Of a stretch of DNA of 64,000 nucleotides, positions 44,212 to 54,421 are shown piece by piece. The notes under the pieces were generated by a model. That model saw only the letters and a program-made list of their open reading frames with translations, did no database searches and had not been told where the DNA came from. This DNA is from Flammeovirga pacifica. GTDB lineage: Bacteria > Bacteroidota > Bacteroidia > Cytophagales > Flammeovirgaceae. Position numbers and translations under genes: made by a program. The stretch's first letter is position 1; every line of letters begins with the position of its first letter. The stretch lies in NCBI RefSeq assembly GCF_000807855.2, contig NZ_JRYR02000001.1:243982-307981 (forward strand), in the 5' to 3' direction.

Positions 44212-47200
44212 TAATATACTTTTTTTAGAGGACCTTTTAGTCTCTGTTTTCGTTTTGTATTTTTCTCAATATATCGAATTTCTACTTTTAATTCTTTAAT
44301 TTCCTCAGGAGTTCTTTTTCTAAGAACTTCTTTTGTAATAGGATCAATTTCAAACTTCAAATTTGGTTCCATAAGAGGAGATAATGTAGAAGCAACACCC
44401 GATAATACTGTTTTTGCCCAATAATTAAATATAAATTTATTTTGATTACGGACGTTATAAATATGTCCTTGCTTCATTGATGGAAACCTTGGGTTTTCTT
44501 CCCTTATTAAGAGGTTGGCAACAGAACTAAAAAATGCATTTCTCTTAAGGTTACCATCTTTCTTTTCTTTATCTTTTAAGACATCCACTTCAAGGTTTTT
44601 GTATCGGAACTGCATATTTCCTACCGCAAGAGAATCGTTGGCTAAAACTTTAAAATACATTCTTTTGAGATGCCCATCTTTTACTTTGACCATCTCAAGA
44701 CGTTCAATAAGTGGGTTTAGCTTAACTAAATCCATTTCGCCAACTTCGCCTTCATAATAATAGGTGCCTAGAGAATCTAATGGAGGTATTCTAAAATACA
44801 TTTTTAGATCACCACCTTCATTCATTAATGTTCCTTTTACAAACATTTCTGCAAATGGAATGGAATCTAAAGTGGTTGTATTGTTAGTTAAATTAAAGAT
44901 CTGCCCAGTGAAATTTTGAAGTTGAAATTGCCCTGATTTTCCTCCAGTAAAATCGGTATCTACTTGTGCATCTTCAATAGCCCCTTTAAATTCTTCATAA
45001 TCTATGCTACTATCTGTTATTGTGATACTATCTAGATTGAATATCAGTTTAGAATCTTCAAAGATAGTATGAGGCATTTTAGGCTTTTTCTTGAACGGGT
45101 CAGCAGGAATTGATTTGTCTCTATAGGCAGATAAATTTAACTGATCGACTTCAATGCCATTAAGGTGAAGGGAGTCTCTATAAACATATTTATTGAGGTG
45201 TATTCCTCTCACCAATAAATCAGGTATTGAAACTTCAATTCTATCTGTTTGGAACTCGTTATAGACTCCAAAATCCTTTTTAGAATACTTTGGGTCTACT
45301 TTGAAGTTTTTGACATAAACATCTTGATAATGGGAGTTATAGTTTAATGAGTCAAATTTTAAGGCATACATTCCATTGCCTAGATTAATAGAATTCTGCC
45401 CTAGTGTAGCTACAGCACTTTTAAGTCCGATGTAATGCTCTTTATCAAGGAGTTTTTTATTGAGATCAAAATCTTTAATAGTCACATGAATGTTTTTTAG
45501 AGTATTTTCAGATGACCTTGAAATCAGTGATTCCTTGTGATTATTAGATTCATTATCTATTTGGGAAGGAGATAATGGATAAATTTCAATGGTTTGCCCA
45601 ATAGTATCTTGTAGCATTTTGTCAATTAAAGCAATCTTTTCTTCCTTAGATAATTTTTTGGATCTCTTTATTTTTTCGGATTTTCTCTTGATTTTACTTT
45701 CATTGATTTTAGCCTCTTTTAGAACAATAACTTCTTTATCTCTTTCCATTAAACGAGAGTAAGTAATTTTCTTCTTCGGTCTTCTAAAACTAATTTGACT
45801 ACTATCAATATCAATATAACCTACATGAATTGATTGGAATTGATTTAGAATTTTATCGACTTTTTCTTTTGGAAAGTTTTTCCCTGCAAAAGAGCCAGTA
45901 GTAACTTTTTTCTTCTTTTTATTGACAGGGGTGATGTAATAAATATTCTTTCCTAAGACAGAATCTACATCAATCTTCTTCTCATAAAGTAAAGATTTAA
46001 TGCCTGCCCCTTTAATCTTTAGGTCTCCAACAGCAATAGACATTAAAGAGTCTAAATTACTTACTTTTTGGAAAGCTAATTTGGGTGTGATATCCGTGTT
46101 TTGACAATAAATACTATCGCCTTTACTATCTGCAACAATTAATGATGAAGTAAATTTCATAGGATTTTCATCACTTTCTAATTGTAGTCCCTTTAGTGTA
46201 ACGTAAAAATCCTCTGGGGTGATTTTACTAATATGACGAATAGAATCCGGCTGAGATTTGATATTGTTCAGCTCAAATTTACCACCATAAAAAGTAGCGA
46301 AATTTGTTGTTTGAGGCTTGTTCTTAACTAATAATGCAATATCATCAGCACTTAAGTTGATTTTACCAATATTGATATAGTTAAGTGGGATTTCTTTAGG
46401 ACCAGCTTTTTTAACCTTTGTACTATCTTTCTTCACCAAGTTTAGAGAAATAATACCTCTCAAACCATCAATATTGATTTCGTCAGCAACTACCTGTTTT
46501 AAATTAGTAAGTAAATGGTAATCGAGACCTTTAATATTTACTTCATTGATTCCACACATCACGTGATAGTCTTTAATAAGCTTCTCTTGAGTAGGAATAA
46601 TTGTGATACCATCAATAAGTAAGTCTTGTTTCTTAGCATCGATTTTTAATAAAGAAACTCTTGCTTGATGATGTATTTTATCTAGAGGGAAATATAAATC
46701 ATTTAATACAAAAAATAATTCATTCCAATCTATTCTATCTTTACTCATTTCAAAACCTTCCAAGTCTAAACCTGTAGAAGAGGATTGCATCAGCAAAGAT
46801 TGATCAGGATTATAAACAGATAAAGGCCCTTTTCTAAAATGTAATTGATTAATTTTTAGAAATTTAAATGGATTTTTTTGAGGATTGTTTTTAGCAATTT
46901 CTTCCTTTACTTTGGCCTCTTTTAATTGATCTTGAAGTTCTTTTAATGGTAATTTGACATCGGCACTAGGTACCTCAATATAAATACGATTAACGATTAA
47001 GGAATCTGTTTCAATAAACTTCTTCCAACTAATATTCTCTAAAAATACTTGATCGATATAGGTGTTTACTTTTACTTTATTCTTGGTAGTATTTTGACTA
47101 GAAACATTGATGCCATGAACTTCAAAAGTACTATCTGCTAAAGTAAATGAGGCTTTTTCTAAATTTAGATCATAACCTTTTATGTCTTTTAAACGAGTAT

Positions 47201-49013
47201 CAAAGACTTTGATACTTGCATCACTTAACTGAAAATTTAAAGGGTCATGAACCGGTAATAATAATGTATCGAGATTCACTTTTAAATTTTGTGCTGTAAC
47301 TCCTTTATCATCATAAATAGAATCATTAGGTAAGTGTAAAGTTACTTTTGCGTTGTTAATAGCAGTGCTATTCAATTGTATAAATTGATGTTTCCTGTCT
47401 TTTTTAATTTTTACAGGTTTCTCTGTCTTCTTTTTGGGCAGCCAAACTTCAACTTTTGGTTGATTAAATTCCATTTCGTCAAACACAAGAATACTATCTA
47501 AAGGTTTCTTGAGGAAATCTATGTAATTAATGTTGGAAAGCTTAAAACTTTTAGCTGATGCTTTAATTTTAGCTTTAGAGGAGACATTCTTACTTACCTT
47601 ATAAGGTGAATATAATGGTCTATAAACTTTTAAATTATGATTATTCGAGTTATAGTAAATACTCCCTAGGCGTATGTAATGACCATTTTTTAATCCCCAG
47701 TATTGATTTCTTAATTGAACATCAAAATAATTGAATGCTAATGGTATTTGTTTTTTAAGAGTAGCGTTATCTACATTAATATGATAAACATGCGTAGTTA
47801 AATCTTTAACCTCTCTTTTTCCTAACTTATCACTTTCTAAAGGGATGTTGGCGTTATTGAGACTGAATTCATCAATCTGAATACGTTTTAAAAATTGGGG
47901 TAATTGTGGGGTCGATTTCTTCTTCTTACCCACTTTTGGAGAGGAGTTAAGGTTTAGTTCTACTCTAGGTTGAGAAATCTCGACTCTTCTAACATTTAAA
48001 ATACTATCGTATAAGAATGTAGAGATATCAATGCCTTCTAATGATAATAATGGGATAGAGGCGCCACTAAGAGGAATTTCATTATCACTAATTTTGTAAA
48101 GTGATGTATTATATATTGTAAGGGAACTATCAAAAGATGAAAAAGTGAATTTCCTTAAAGAAATACCAATAGGAGATTTTTCTAGTTCTACTTTTAAATC
48201 TTCAGAAGTTAAATCCAAAGCACTTATATGTATGGGTACTAACTCTTGGTATAAGGTAGTGGAGTCTAAATAGATATCATTGATCTTGGTGGTTAAATTA
48301 CCAATTCTAACCTGTTGTTTTTTTGATTTAGTATGATCAATAAAGTTAATATCAGAGTTATTAATAAAAATATTTCCAACACGATATCTGTTAAAGTTTT
48401 CACTCTGCTTATCAAAAAACTTTTTTAGTCCATCAAACTTTTCCTTGTCAGTATCCTTAACGGTAACTTTTGGTGTTTTTCCGTGTTTGTATTTATGAAT
48501 TTCAGCACTTACACTATCAAAAGCGATATTACCAACATAGATTTCTTTTTGAAATAAAGCACGTAATAACGAAATGTTCTGTAGTTTTATTTGATGTGCC
48601 TTTAGTTGGACCAGGTTTTCTTTTTCAGCTAAAGGAAGGCTATCATTTTTTAAGGCAAAGGCACTATCAGGTGAAAATAGGACATTATCTAATGTAATTG
48701 AACCACTTGATAAAAAATCATGAACAGACCAACCGGCAATAAGTTTAACATCAATATTATCAAAATCGATAGAATATTTGTTATGCGTTGCTGTTGGAAT
48801 ACCTTTCTTAAGAACAATATCACCTACAATTTCCTCAGCATAATTATTTAATGCGATATGAACAACCCCAAAAATTAAAAATAACAAGACAATCAAACCT
48901 ATAAAAGAATACAAAATAGTGTTGGCTATCCTTCTTCCAATAGATTTGGCTTTTTTAGGTAAATCATTAGATGAACCCTGTTCTTCTTTATTTTCTATGT
49001 TTTCAGTACTCAT
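44211..49013 (-). CDS. AsmA-like bridge protein of 1600 residues
   Basis: A very large inner-membrane-anchored protein of the AsmA type. A short cytoplasmic start (MSTENIENKEEQGSSNDLPKK) precedes one membrane helix (about 30-53, LYSFIGLIVLLFLIFGVVHI), and nearly all the rest is a long series of short beta-strands, as in AsmA/DUF748-like proteins with repeating beta-groove folds. The C-terminal ~180 residues resemble the AsmA end: MKVKDGHLKRMYFKVLANDS-type text (residues read VKVKDGHLKRMYFKVLANDS), MQFRYKNLEVDVLKD and a late helix before a basic tail. Such proteins are thought to span the periplasm and carry lipids. It follows the LolD-like gene by 57 bases and overlaps the next by one base. 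Confidence 0.75.
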   Translation of the reverse strand: MSTENIENKEEQGSSNDLPKKAKSIGRRIANTILYSFIGLIVLLFLIFGVVHIALNNYAEEIVGDIVLKKGIPTATHNKYSIDFDNIDVKLIAGWSVHDFLSSGSITLDNVLFSPDSAFALKNDSLPLAEKENLVQLKAHQIKLQNISLLRALFQKEIYVGNIAFDSVSAEIHKYKHGKTPKVTVKDTDKEKFDGLKKFFDKQSENFNRYRVGNIFINNSDINFIDHTKSKKQQVRIGNLTTKINDIYLDSTTLYQELVPIHISALDLTSEDLKVELEKSPIGISLRKFTFSSFDSSLTIYNTSLYKISDNEIPLSGASIPLLSLEGIDISTFLYDSILNVRRVEISQPRVELNLNSSPKVGKKKKSTPQLPQFLKRIQIDEFSLNNANIPLESDKLGKREVKDLTTHVYHINVDNATLKKQIPLAFNYFDVQLRNQYWGLKNGHYIRLGSIYYNSNNHNLKVYRPLYSPYKVSKNVSSKAKIKASAKSFKLSNINYIDFLKKPLDSILVFDEMEFNQPKVEVWLPKKKTEKPVKIKKDRKHQFIQLNSTAINNAKVTLHLPNDSIYDDKGVTAQNLKVNLDTLLLPVHDPLNFQLSDASIKVFDTRLKDIKGYDLNLEKASFTLADSTFEVHGINVSSQNTTKNKVKVNTYIDQVFLENISWKKFIETDSLIVNRIYIEVPSADVKLPLKELQDQLKEAKVKEEIAKNNPQKNPFKFLKINQLHFRKGPLSVYNPDQSLLMQSSSTGLDLEGFEMSKDRIDWNELFFVLNDLYFPLDKIHHQARVSLLKIDAKKQDLLIDGITIIPTQEKLIKDYHVMCGINEVNIKGLDYHLLTNLKQVVADEINIDGLRGIISLNLVKKDSTKVKKAGPKEIPLNYINIGKINLSADDIALLVKNKPQTTNFATFYGGKFELNNIKSQPDSIRHISKITPEDFYVTLKGLQLESDENPMKFTSSLIVADSKGDSIYCQNTDITPKLAFQKVSNLDSLMSIAVGDLKIKGAGIKSLLYEKKIDVDSVLGKNIYYITPVNKKKKKVTTGSFAGKNFPKEKVDKILNQFQSIHVGYIDIDSSQISFRRPKKKITYSRLMERDKEVIVLKEAKINESKIKRKSEKIKRSKKLSKEEKIALIDKMLQDTIGQTIEIYPLSPSQIDNESNNHKESLISRSSENTLKNIHVTIKDFDLNKKLLDKEHYIGLKSAVATLGQNSINLGNGMYALKFDSLNYNSHYQDVYVKNFKVDPKYSKKDFGVYNEFQTDRIEVSIPDLLVRGIHLNKYVYRDSLHLNGIEVDQLNLSAYRDKSIPADPFKKKPKMPHTIFEDSKLIFNLDSITITDSSIDYEEFKGAIEDAQVDTDFTGGKSGQFQLQNFTGQIFNLTNNTTTLDSIPFAEMFVKGTLMNEGGDLKMYFRIPPLDSLGTYYYEGEVGEMDLVKLNPLIERLEMVKVKDGHLKRMYFKVLANDSLAVGNMQFRYKNLEVDVLKDKEKKDGNLKRNAFFSSVANLLIREENPRFPSMKQGHIYNVRNQNKFIFNYWAKTVLSGVASTLSPLMEPNLKFEIDPITKEVLRKRTPEEIKELKVEIRYIEKNTKRKQRLKGPLKKVY

Positions 49014-49070
49014 TAAAAAAATCTCAGAGCGTAAAGCAATTTATCTCTTGAAAAGAGTGGTACTCTTATT

Positions 49071-49736
49071 TTACTCTGTTACCATTGATTCTATAATACC
49101 ATCACGCATCCAAAGTTGACGATCGGCATTTTTGGCTAATTCTCTATTATGTGTAACAATCACAAAAGTTTGATTAAAGTTATCCCTTAATTCAATAAAT
49201 AGTTGATGTAAACTTTTAGCATTCTCAGAATCTAAGTTACCACTAGGTTCATCAGCAAAAATAATTAGAGGATCATTGATTAATGCTCTTGCTATAGCAC
49301 ATCTTTGTTGCTCTCCACCAGACATTTCTGATGGTTTATGTTCTGTACGATGTCCTATATTTAAAAGCTCCATTAATTTTTGACCTTTCTCTTTCACATC
49401 GTCCAATTCTTTTCCTGCTATTAAGGCAGGCATGCAAACATTTTCTAAAGCTGTAAACTCAGGGAGTAAATTGTGAAATTGGAAAACAAAACCAATCTTT
49501 TCATTCCTAAACTGAGCTAATTTATCTCCATTTAAACGTGTAACCTCAACATCATCAATCCAAACACTTCCTTCTTTTGGGGTGTCTAGTGTACCTAAAA
49601 TTTGAAGCAAGGTACTTTTACCCGCTCCAGATGCTCCCATAATAGAAACAATTTCATTGGCTTTGATTTCTAAATCAATGCCTTTAAGTACGTTCAACTT
49701 CCCGTATGATTTTGTGATCCCTTTCGCTCTCAGCAT
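49071..49736 (-). CDS. lolD: LolD-like ABC transporter ATPase
   Basis: The cytoplasmic ATPase of a LolCDE/MacB-type complex, which extracts lipoproteins or lipids from the inner membrane. Walker A GASGAGKST (34-42), Q-loop FVFQFHNLLPEFTALENV, signature MSGGEQQRCAIARAL, Walker B IIFADEPSGNLDSEN and switch His in VTHNREL are all intact, and FHNLLPEFTALENV is characteristic of LolD. No LolC/LolE gene is next to it, so its permease must be encoded elsewhere. Its first 53 bases overlap the end of the propeller SpoIIE gene; the start MLRAKGITKSYG is where LolD proteins start, so the overlap is real. Confidence 0.9.
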   Translation of the reverse strand: MLRAKGITKSYGKLNVLKGIDLEIKANEIVSIMGASGAGKSTLLQILGTLDTPKEGSVWIDDVEVTRLNGDKLAQFRNEKIGFVFQFHNLLPEFTALENVCMPALIAGKELDDVKEKGQKLMELLNIGHRTEHKPSEMSGGEQQRCAIARALINDPLIIFADEPSGNLDSENAKSLHQLFIELRDNFNQTFVIVTHNRELAKNADRQLWMRDGIIESMVTE

Positions 49737-52700
49737 ATTTTATGTCATATTTGAATGCAACAACCATCATGTCATCGCCTTGTTCTACTCCTTTTTTCCA
49801 GTCGTGAAAAACTTGATATAATTTTTTACACTGTTCTGCCATTGGCAAGTTAGAGATTTCAATTAAAAGTTTTTTGAATTGTACCTTTTTAAATTTTTCT
49901 CCATCTGCATTAAACTGATTAGCAAACCCATCGGAAAATAAATAAATAATAGCATCTTCACTTAATTCAAAGTCTAAATTATCAAATTGTGGCGTGATGT
50001 CATCAAATACGATTCCTATACTGCAGAAATTACTTTTAATTGTTCTTAATTCACCATTTTCTATAATGATAAGAGGTCTCCTTGCTCCAGCAAAATTAAT
50101 TTTTCTTGTGCCTTTTTCAAAACGGCAACAAGCGATGTCCATTCCATCGCTTATTAATGTATTAGTATCAATTTTAAGTGCATCTTTTAAGCAGAAATCT
50201 AACTTAGTTAATAATTCTGCACCAGAAATCCCCTCATTTTCAGAAATAATTTGTTCTAAAAGCTGATTACCAATGATAGAAATTAATGCAGCAGGTACAC
50301 CATGATTGGTACAATCAATTAATAAAAGATAGATAAATTGGTCATTTTCATGCATCCAAACAAAATCACCTGTTACTTCACTTTTAGTAATCGTAAGATT
50401 AAATGATTTAGGAAATAAGCGGATAAAGTTGTTATCACAATTGATAAGGGCTTTTTGAATGGTAGCAGCATACTGTATACTCTTACTTACTTTTGAGTTG
50501 ATGACTGCTAGTTCTTCATTTTTACTCTCTATTTCATTTTTACTTTTTTCAACACGCTCCCTAGCTTTTGCAATTTCACGGGTACGTTCATCTACTTTCT
50601 TCTGTAAAATTTCTTTTTGATCCCTTTCTTGTTTTAAATAGTAGTAAAAAAGGTAGAAGACAACGATAAGAATACTTAACACCACAAGTGCGATTACACT
50701 TCTTTTTTGATAGAAAGGTTTATCGATAGTAAAAGTTAAAGAAGTTTCGTCTTCAGAAGTTACACCACCCGCATTAATTGCTTTAATTTTAAAGTTGTAA
50801 TCTCCTGGGGGGAGTTTGGTATAAACTGCTTTATTTATGGATGTAGGAGGACAGAAGTTTTTATCAAAACCTTCTAACATCCATTGATACTTAATTTTAG
50901 TAGGGACATTCATAGATATACCTACAAAACTAATTGTAATATGATTAAACTCAGGAGGTAAAACAGCATTGATAGGTAAATGTGTAATAGGGTCAATACC
51001 TTCAGAGAAATCACTCCAAGGAAAGTTATCAGAAAATACTTTTACATCCTTAAATAATATTTTTGGCGTCTTTTTACTATAAACTTGATGATTGGGGTTT
51101 ATCTTTACACCTCCATCTTCAGTGCCAAACCAAAGATTACCTTCAAAATCTACAGAAGCACTACCTCTTTCATAGCCTAGTGCATTAAAGCCTTCGTCAG
51201 TTCCATATCTTTCAATTCGAACAATATCGTTTTCTAAAGAAATTAAATGATTGATTGAAGTATTACTACCAGCCCAAACATTACCAAATTGGTCAATATT
51301 TAGGGTTCTAATGTTAGTGGATGATAATTTTTCATCTTGAAAACTAATTGCTGCTGATTGATCATCTCTAATTTTACAAATTCCACTTTCAGAAGTAGCA
51401 ATCCATAATTGCCCCTGTTTATCAAATTTTAGATCATTGATATATAAACTAGGGATTGATCTATCTTTTTTCTGATATATCTTGATGATATTCCATTTAG
51501 AATCTAAATGAATTAATCCTTTACCCATTGTTCCAAGCCATACACTTTGATCCACAGGAGAAGTGATCCCTTTAGAAATACGGTAGTTTTGAAGATATAG
51601 GTTAAGGTTGGATACCTCTAATAAAGAATCTTTTTCAATACGGTAGATGTGATTTAACGCGGCTACATAAATATGCTTTTCTTTTTTAAAAAATGTAGAA
51701 GGGTAATCTTCAATGTCATTTTTGTTTTTTGCCTTTAAAGGGTGCCAATACCCGTTCTTATAACGAAATACTCCATGATCTGTTCCTATTAAAAAATGCT
51801 TTTGATCATCTTCAATAACATCAAGTGATCTTGTGTTAATAGGTAAGGCAATTTTACCTCTGAATTTATTGTTTTTAATAACAGTCAAAGCTCTTTCAGA
51901 CCCAAGTATGGTAGAACTATCACTACTTTGGTAGGTGTCTAGAATATCAGAGGCAACACTATAATTTTTTGAGTAAAGAGTATATATGTCACTATTATAG
52001 CGATACAATCCGTTTTTTGTAGCCAGCCAAATACCTTCATCATTATCTTCTACTATATCGTTTATTTGTCTAGAAAGGCCATTTTTCTTCGTCATATTTC
52101 TAATAACTTTTATGCCTTTAGTAATATAAACACCATTAAATGTAGTGCCTACCCAAAGGTTTTTATTAGAATCTTCTAACAGACATCTAATTTTCTTGTT
52201 TTGAAGAATTTTAAATGCACCTTTCTCAAAATTATTCTTGTTGTATATAATAACGCCATCAGTGGTACCAATAGCGATTCTATTATTTGTTAAATGTCGG
52301 ATACAAGTAATGTATGCACTAGTTTTATAATGATGTTTTAAAGAATCTCCATGATAAACATAAAGTCCCTGTCTCTTCGTGCCTACCCAAATATCACCAT
52401 TGTCATCTGCTGAAATTGATGTGTATGTTAATTTAGGGTTGCCATGAAAGTTATCTAGTTTTAAATAGGAAGTAAGTCTAAAAAGTTCGTGGTTAAGAGT
52501 AACCCCCCATACTGTTTTTAGATTTGAATCATAAGATATTTGTTGAACACGAAATGATTGAGTGTCATTTTCTATATAACTATTGATTTTTCTATTGTTG
52601 ATATAGTTCAGTCCATTGTTTGTGGCCACCCATATGCCACCTCTATCATCTTTAGTGAAATCATTGATGAAGTTATTTGATAAACCATTTCTTACATCAA

Positions 52701-52908
52701 TAGTAGTAAAAGACTGTCCATTATTAATATTAATACCAGCATCAAGAGTACCAATTAATATGGCACCATTATCACCTTTGATTAATGTGTTACAATTATT
52801 TTGACTAAGTCCATCATGAATCCCAAAAGATGATATATTGAATTGTTGAGCAATTAATAGATGTGATGGAAAAAGAAATATGAAAAAGCAAAAGAGTAAT
52901 CGATGCAT
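49684..52908 (-). CDS. Beta-propeller sensor with SpoIIE phosphatase output
   Basis: A membrane signalling protein built like hybrid two-component sensors but ending in a PP2C/SpoIIE phosphatase. Signal peptide MHRLLFCFFIFLFPSHLLIAQ (start 52908; an ATG at 53007 is in frame); two seven-bladed propellers of Reg_prop repeats (about 22-640; blades such as DRGGIWVATNNGL and NGDIWVGTKRQGL); a Y_Y_Y domain (about 653-716, MLEGFDKNF, LPPGDYNFKIKA); a membrane helix (about 733-755); a coiled coil; and the phosphatase (about 823-1053). Phosphatase metal motifs are GDFVWM, LIDCTNHGVPAA, FSDGFANQF and GDDMMVVAF. DCTGHGVPGA is the usual second motif, so Gly-to-Asn and Gly-to-Ala changes are present. First gene of the operon. 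Confidence 0.86.
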   Translation of the reverse strand: MHRLLFCFFIFLFPSHLLIAQQFNISSFGIHDGLSQNNCNTLIKGDNGAILIGTLDAGININNGQSFTTIDVRNGLSNNFINDFTKDDRGGIWVATNNGLNYINNRKINSYIENDTQSFRVQQISYDSNLKTVWGVTLNHELFRLTSYLKLDNFHGNPKLTYTSISADDNGDIWVGTKRQGLYVYHGDSLKHHYKTSAYITCIRHLTNNRIAIGTTDGVIIYNKNNFEKGAFKILQNKKIRCLLEDSNKNLWVGTTFNGVYITKGIKVIRNMTKKNGLSRQINDIVEDNDEGIWLATKNGLYRYNSDIYTLYSKNYSVASDILDTYQSSDSSTILGSERALTVIKNNKFRGKIALPINTRSLDVIEDDQKHFLIGTDHGVFRYKNGYWHPLKAKNKNDIEDYPSTFFKKEKHIYVAALNHIYRIEKDSLLEVSNLNLYLQNYRISKGITSPVDQSVWLGTMGKGLIHLDSKWNIIKIYQKKDRSIPSLYINDLKFDKQGQLWIATSESGICKIRDDQSAAISFQDEKLSSTNIRTLNIDQFGNVWAGSNTSINHLISLENDIVRIERYGTDEGFNALGYERGSASVDFEGNLWFGTEDGGVKINPNHQVYSKKTPKILFKDVKVFSDNFPWSDFSEGIDPITHLPINAVLPPEFNHITISFVGISMNVPTKIKYQWMLEGFDKNFCPPTSINKAVYTKLPPGDYNFKIKAINAGGVTSEDETSLTFTIDKPFYQKRSVIALVVLSILIVVFYLFYYYLKQERDQKEILQKKVDERTREIAKARERVEKSKNEIESKNEELAVINSKVSKSIQYAATIQKALINCDNNFIRLFPKSFNLTITKSEVTGDFVWMHENDQFIYLLLIDCTNHGVPAALISIIGNQLLEQIISENEGISGAELLTKLDFCLKDALKIDTNTLISDGMDIACCRFEKGTRKINFAGARRPLIIIENGELRTIKSNFCSIGIVFDDITPQFDNLDFELSEDAIIYLFSDGFANQFNADGEKFKKVQFKKLLIEISNLPMAEQCKKLYQVFHDWKKGVEQGDDMMVVAFKYDIKYAESERDHKIIREVERT

Positions 52909-52971
52909 AAATAAAATAAAATCAATTCTTGCTATGAAGTGACAAGATAAGTCTAATAAATTATTGTTCAT

Positions 52972-53012
52972 TAAAAAAGCATGACTAAAAGTAATACTTT
53001 TTATCATGCTTT
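52972..53012 (-). terminator. Terminator of the LacI-family gene
   Basis: AAAGCATGA (52976-52984) pairs with TCATGCTTT (53004-53012); on the minus strand a T run follows. Confidence 0.7.
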
Positions 53013-53035
53013 ATTATTAATGAAGGGATCTATTT

Positions 53036-54064
53036 TTATTTAATACTAGATTTCCTTTCAATTAAATTATTTTGAACCACCTTAGTGATAGGCGTGAACT
53101 CTTTATCATTTTCTTCTTCTTTTATTTGTTTAAAAAGAAGTTTCGCTGATTCGACACCAATATTAATTCCAGATTGTTCTATAGAAGATAGGGGAGGATC
53201 TAATAATTGAGAAAGTCTCCAATCTCCAAAGCCTACTATAGAAATGTCCTCAGGTACCTTTTTACCAAGCTCTTTTAAAGCATTCATAGCTCCAATTGCT
53301 GTCACATCATTGTTAGCAAATATGCCATCAAATTCTAAGTTACTATTAATGATGCTTTTCATAGTCTTGGTAGCTTCAGAAAGTGTACCTTCTGGGCAAG
53401 GGATGATTAAGTTGTCATCAACAGGTATATTATTTTTTGATAATGCATCCTTATAACCATTAAGACGTAAAGAGCTAATCGATAAGTTGTCAGGTCCACT
53501 AAGGTGTACAATCTTTTTACAACCTTGTTTTACTAAATGATCAGTGGCCATAAAAGCTCCTTGGAAATCATCAGTAATCACCTTACTAACGTTTATATTT
53601 TCAGAAACTCTATCAAACATAACTAGTGGTACCCCTTTATTAACGATACTTTCGATATGTTTTAGTTTCTTAGTTTCTTTGGTCAGAGATATTAGTAAAC
53701 CATCCACTCTACTAGAATACATGGCTTTAACATCTACCTCTTCTTGTTCTGGAGATTCATTAGAAATACAAATCATTACGTTGTATCCCTCCTCATAAGC
53801 AACAGATTGAACACCAGAAATAACATTAGCAAAAAAGTCGTGTACAATTTCTGGGACAATTATACCAATAACAAAAGATTTTTTATGCCTAAGACTTAAT
53901 GCAAGAGAGTTGGGTTGATAATCCATTTCCTCTGCTAATTTATTGACAGCGTCCTTAGTTTCTTGACTGATATCTGGATGATTTTTTAATGCCCTCGAAA
54001 CAGTAGATTTTGAAATTCCAAGCTGATTCGCGATGTCTTGCATCGTGTATTGTGCTTTTCTCAT
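53036..54064 (-). CDS. LacI-family transcriptional regulator of the starch locus
   Basis: A sugar-responsive DNA-binding regulator. The helix-turn-helix is at residues 8-27 (MQDIANQLGISKSTVSRALK), the hinge helix at about 52-60 (NSLALSLRH, the N-x-x-A-x-x-L pattern that inserts at a central CpG), and a periplasmic-binding-protein fold from 62 to the end (VIGIIVPEIVHDFFANVISG, DGLLISLTKETK, FDGIFANNDVTAIGAMNALK). I start at 54064 (MRKAQYTMQDIAN), since family members begin just before the helix; the frame is open to 54121. It diverges from susC, and exact CAACCGATTG decamers lie beside it and at related glycosidase genes, so it probably controls them. Repressor or activator cannot be read from sequence. 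Confidence 0.9.
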   Translation of the reverse strand: MRKAQYTMQDIANQLGISKSTVSRALKNHPDISQETKDAVNKLAEEMDYQPNSLALSLRHKKSFVIGIIVPEIVHDFFANVISGVQSVAYEEGYNVMICISNESPEQEEVDVKAMYSSRVDGLLISLTKETKKLKHIESIVNKGVPLVMFDRVSENINVSKVITDDFQGAFMATDHLVKQGCKKIVHLSGPDNLSISSLRLNGYKDALSKNNIPVDDNLIIPCPEGTLSEATKTMKSIINSNLEFDGIFANNDVTAIGAMNALKELGKKVPEDISIVGFGDWRLSQLLDPPLSSIEQSGINIGVESAKLLFKQIKEEENDKEFTPITKVVQNNLIERKSSIK

Positions 54065-54169
54065 GCAGTTTTTTTCTATTAGAAGAGTGAAAATTGTACT
54101 GATATGTGAAAAGATATACATTATGAATGAAATGACCTATTCATTTTTAATTTTTTGTAAAAAATTGCG

Positions 54170-54179
54170 CAACCGATTG
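54170..54179. promoter_or_regulatory. Candidate LacI-family operator B
   Basis: CAACCGATTG, exact match to the sites at 28283 (complement) and 60593, about 106 bases upstream of the regulator's start codon; suggests autoregulation. TTGCGCAA (54165-54172), a perfect palindrome, overlaps it. Confidence 0.55.
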
Positions 54180-54421
54180 AAAAGTTAGGTCCATTTAAAA
54201 TGTTGTGTTTTAGGAGGTTTTGTTGAATTTTTTTTTAAACTATTTTCATTCATTTAATAAGTTCCTGTATTTAAGTAAATTTTAAGAATTTAAGATATGT
54301 TTATAAATGACTAATTTACATTTAAACAGAAAGATATTTTGATAATTCGCAATATGTTAGTTGTAAATATTGAAATTTAATAAAAAAATAGATTTATTGA
54401 GGCGTTGTAGATTTGTTTATT

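Noticed and set aside
44211-49013. Treating the 1600-residue gene as an outer-membrane porin or TonB receptor because of its many beta-strands.
   Set aside because: It has an N-terminal inner-membrane helix and no signal peptide, no plug, and no terminal aromatic barrel signature; an AsmA-type bridge fits better.
49684-49736. A frameshift or sequencing error joining the SpoIIE and LolD genes.
   Set aside because: Both proteins have complete, family-typical ends and the LolD start sits where the family starts, so an overlap explains it better.
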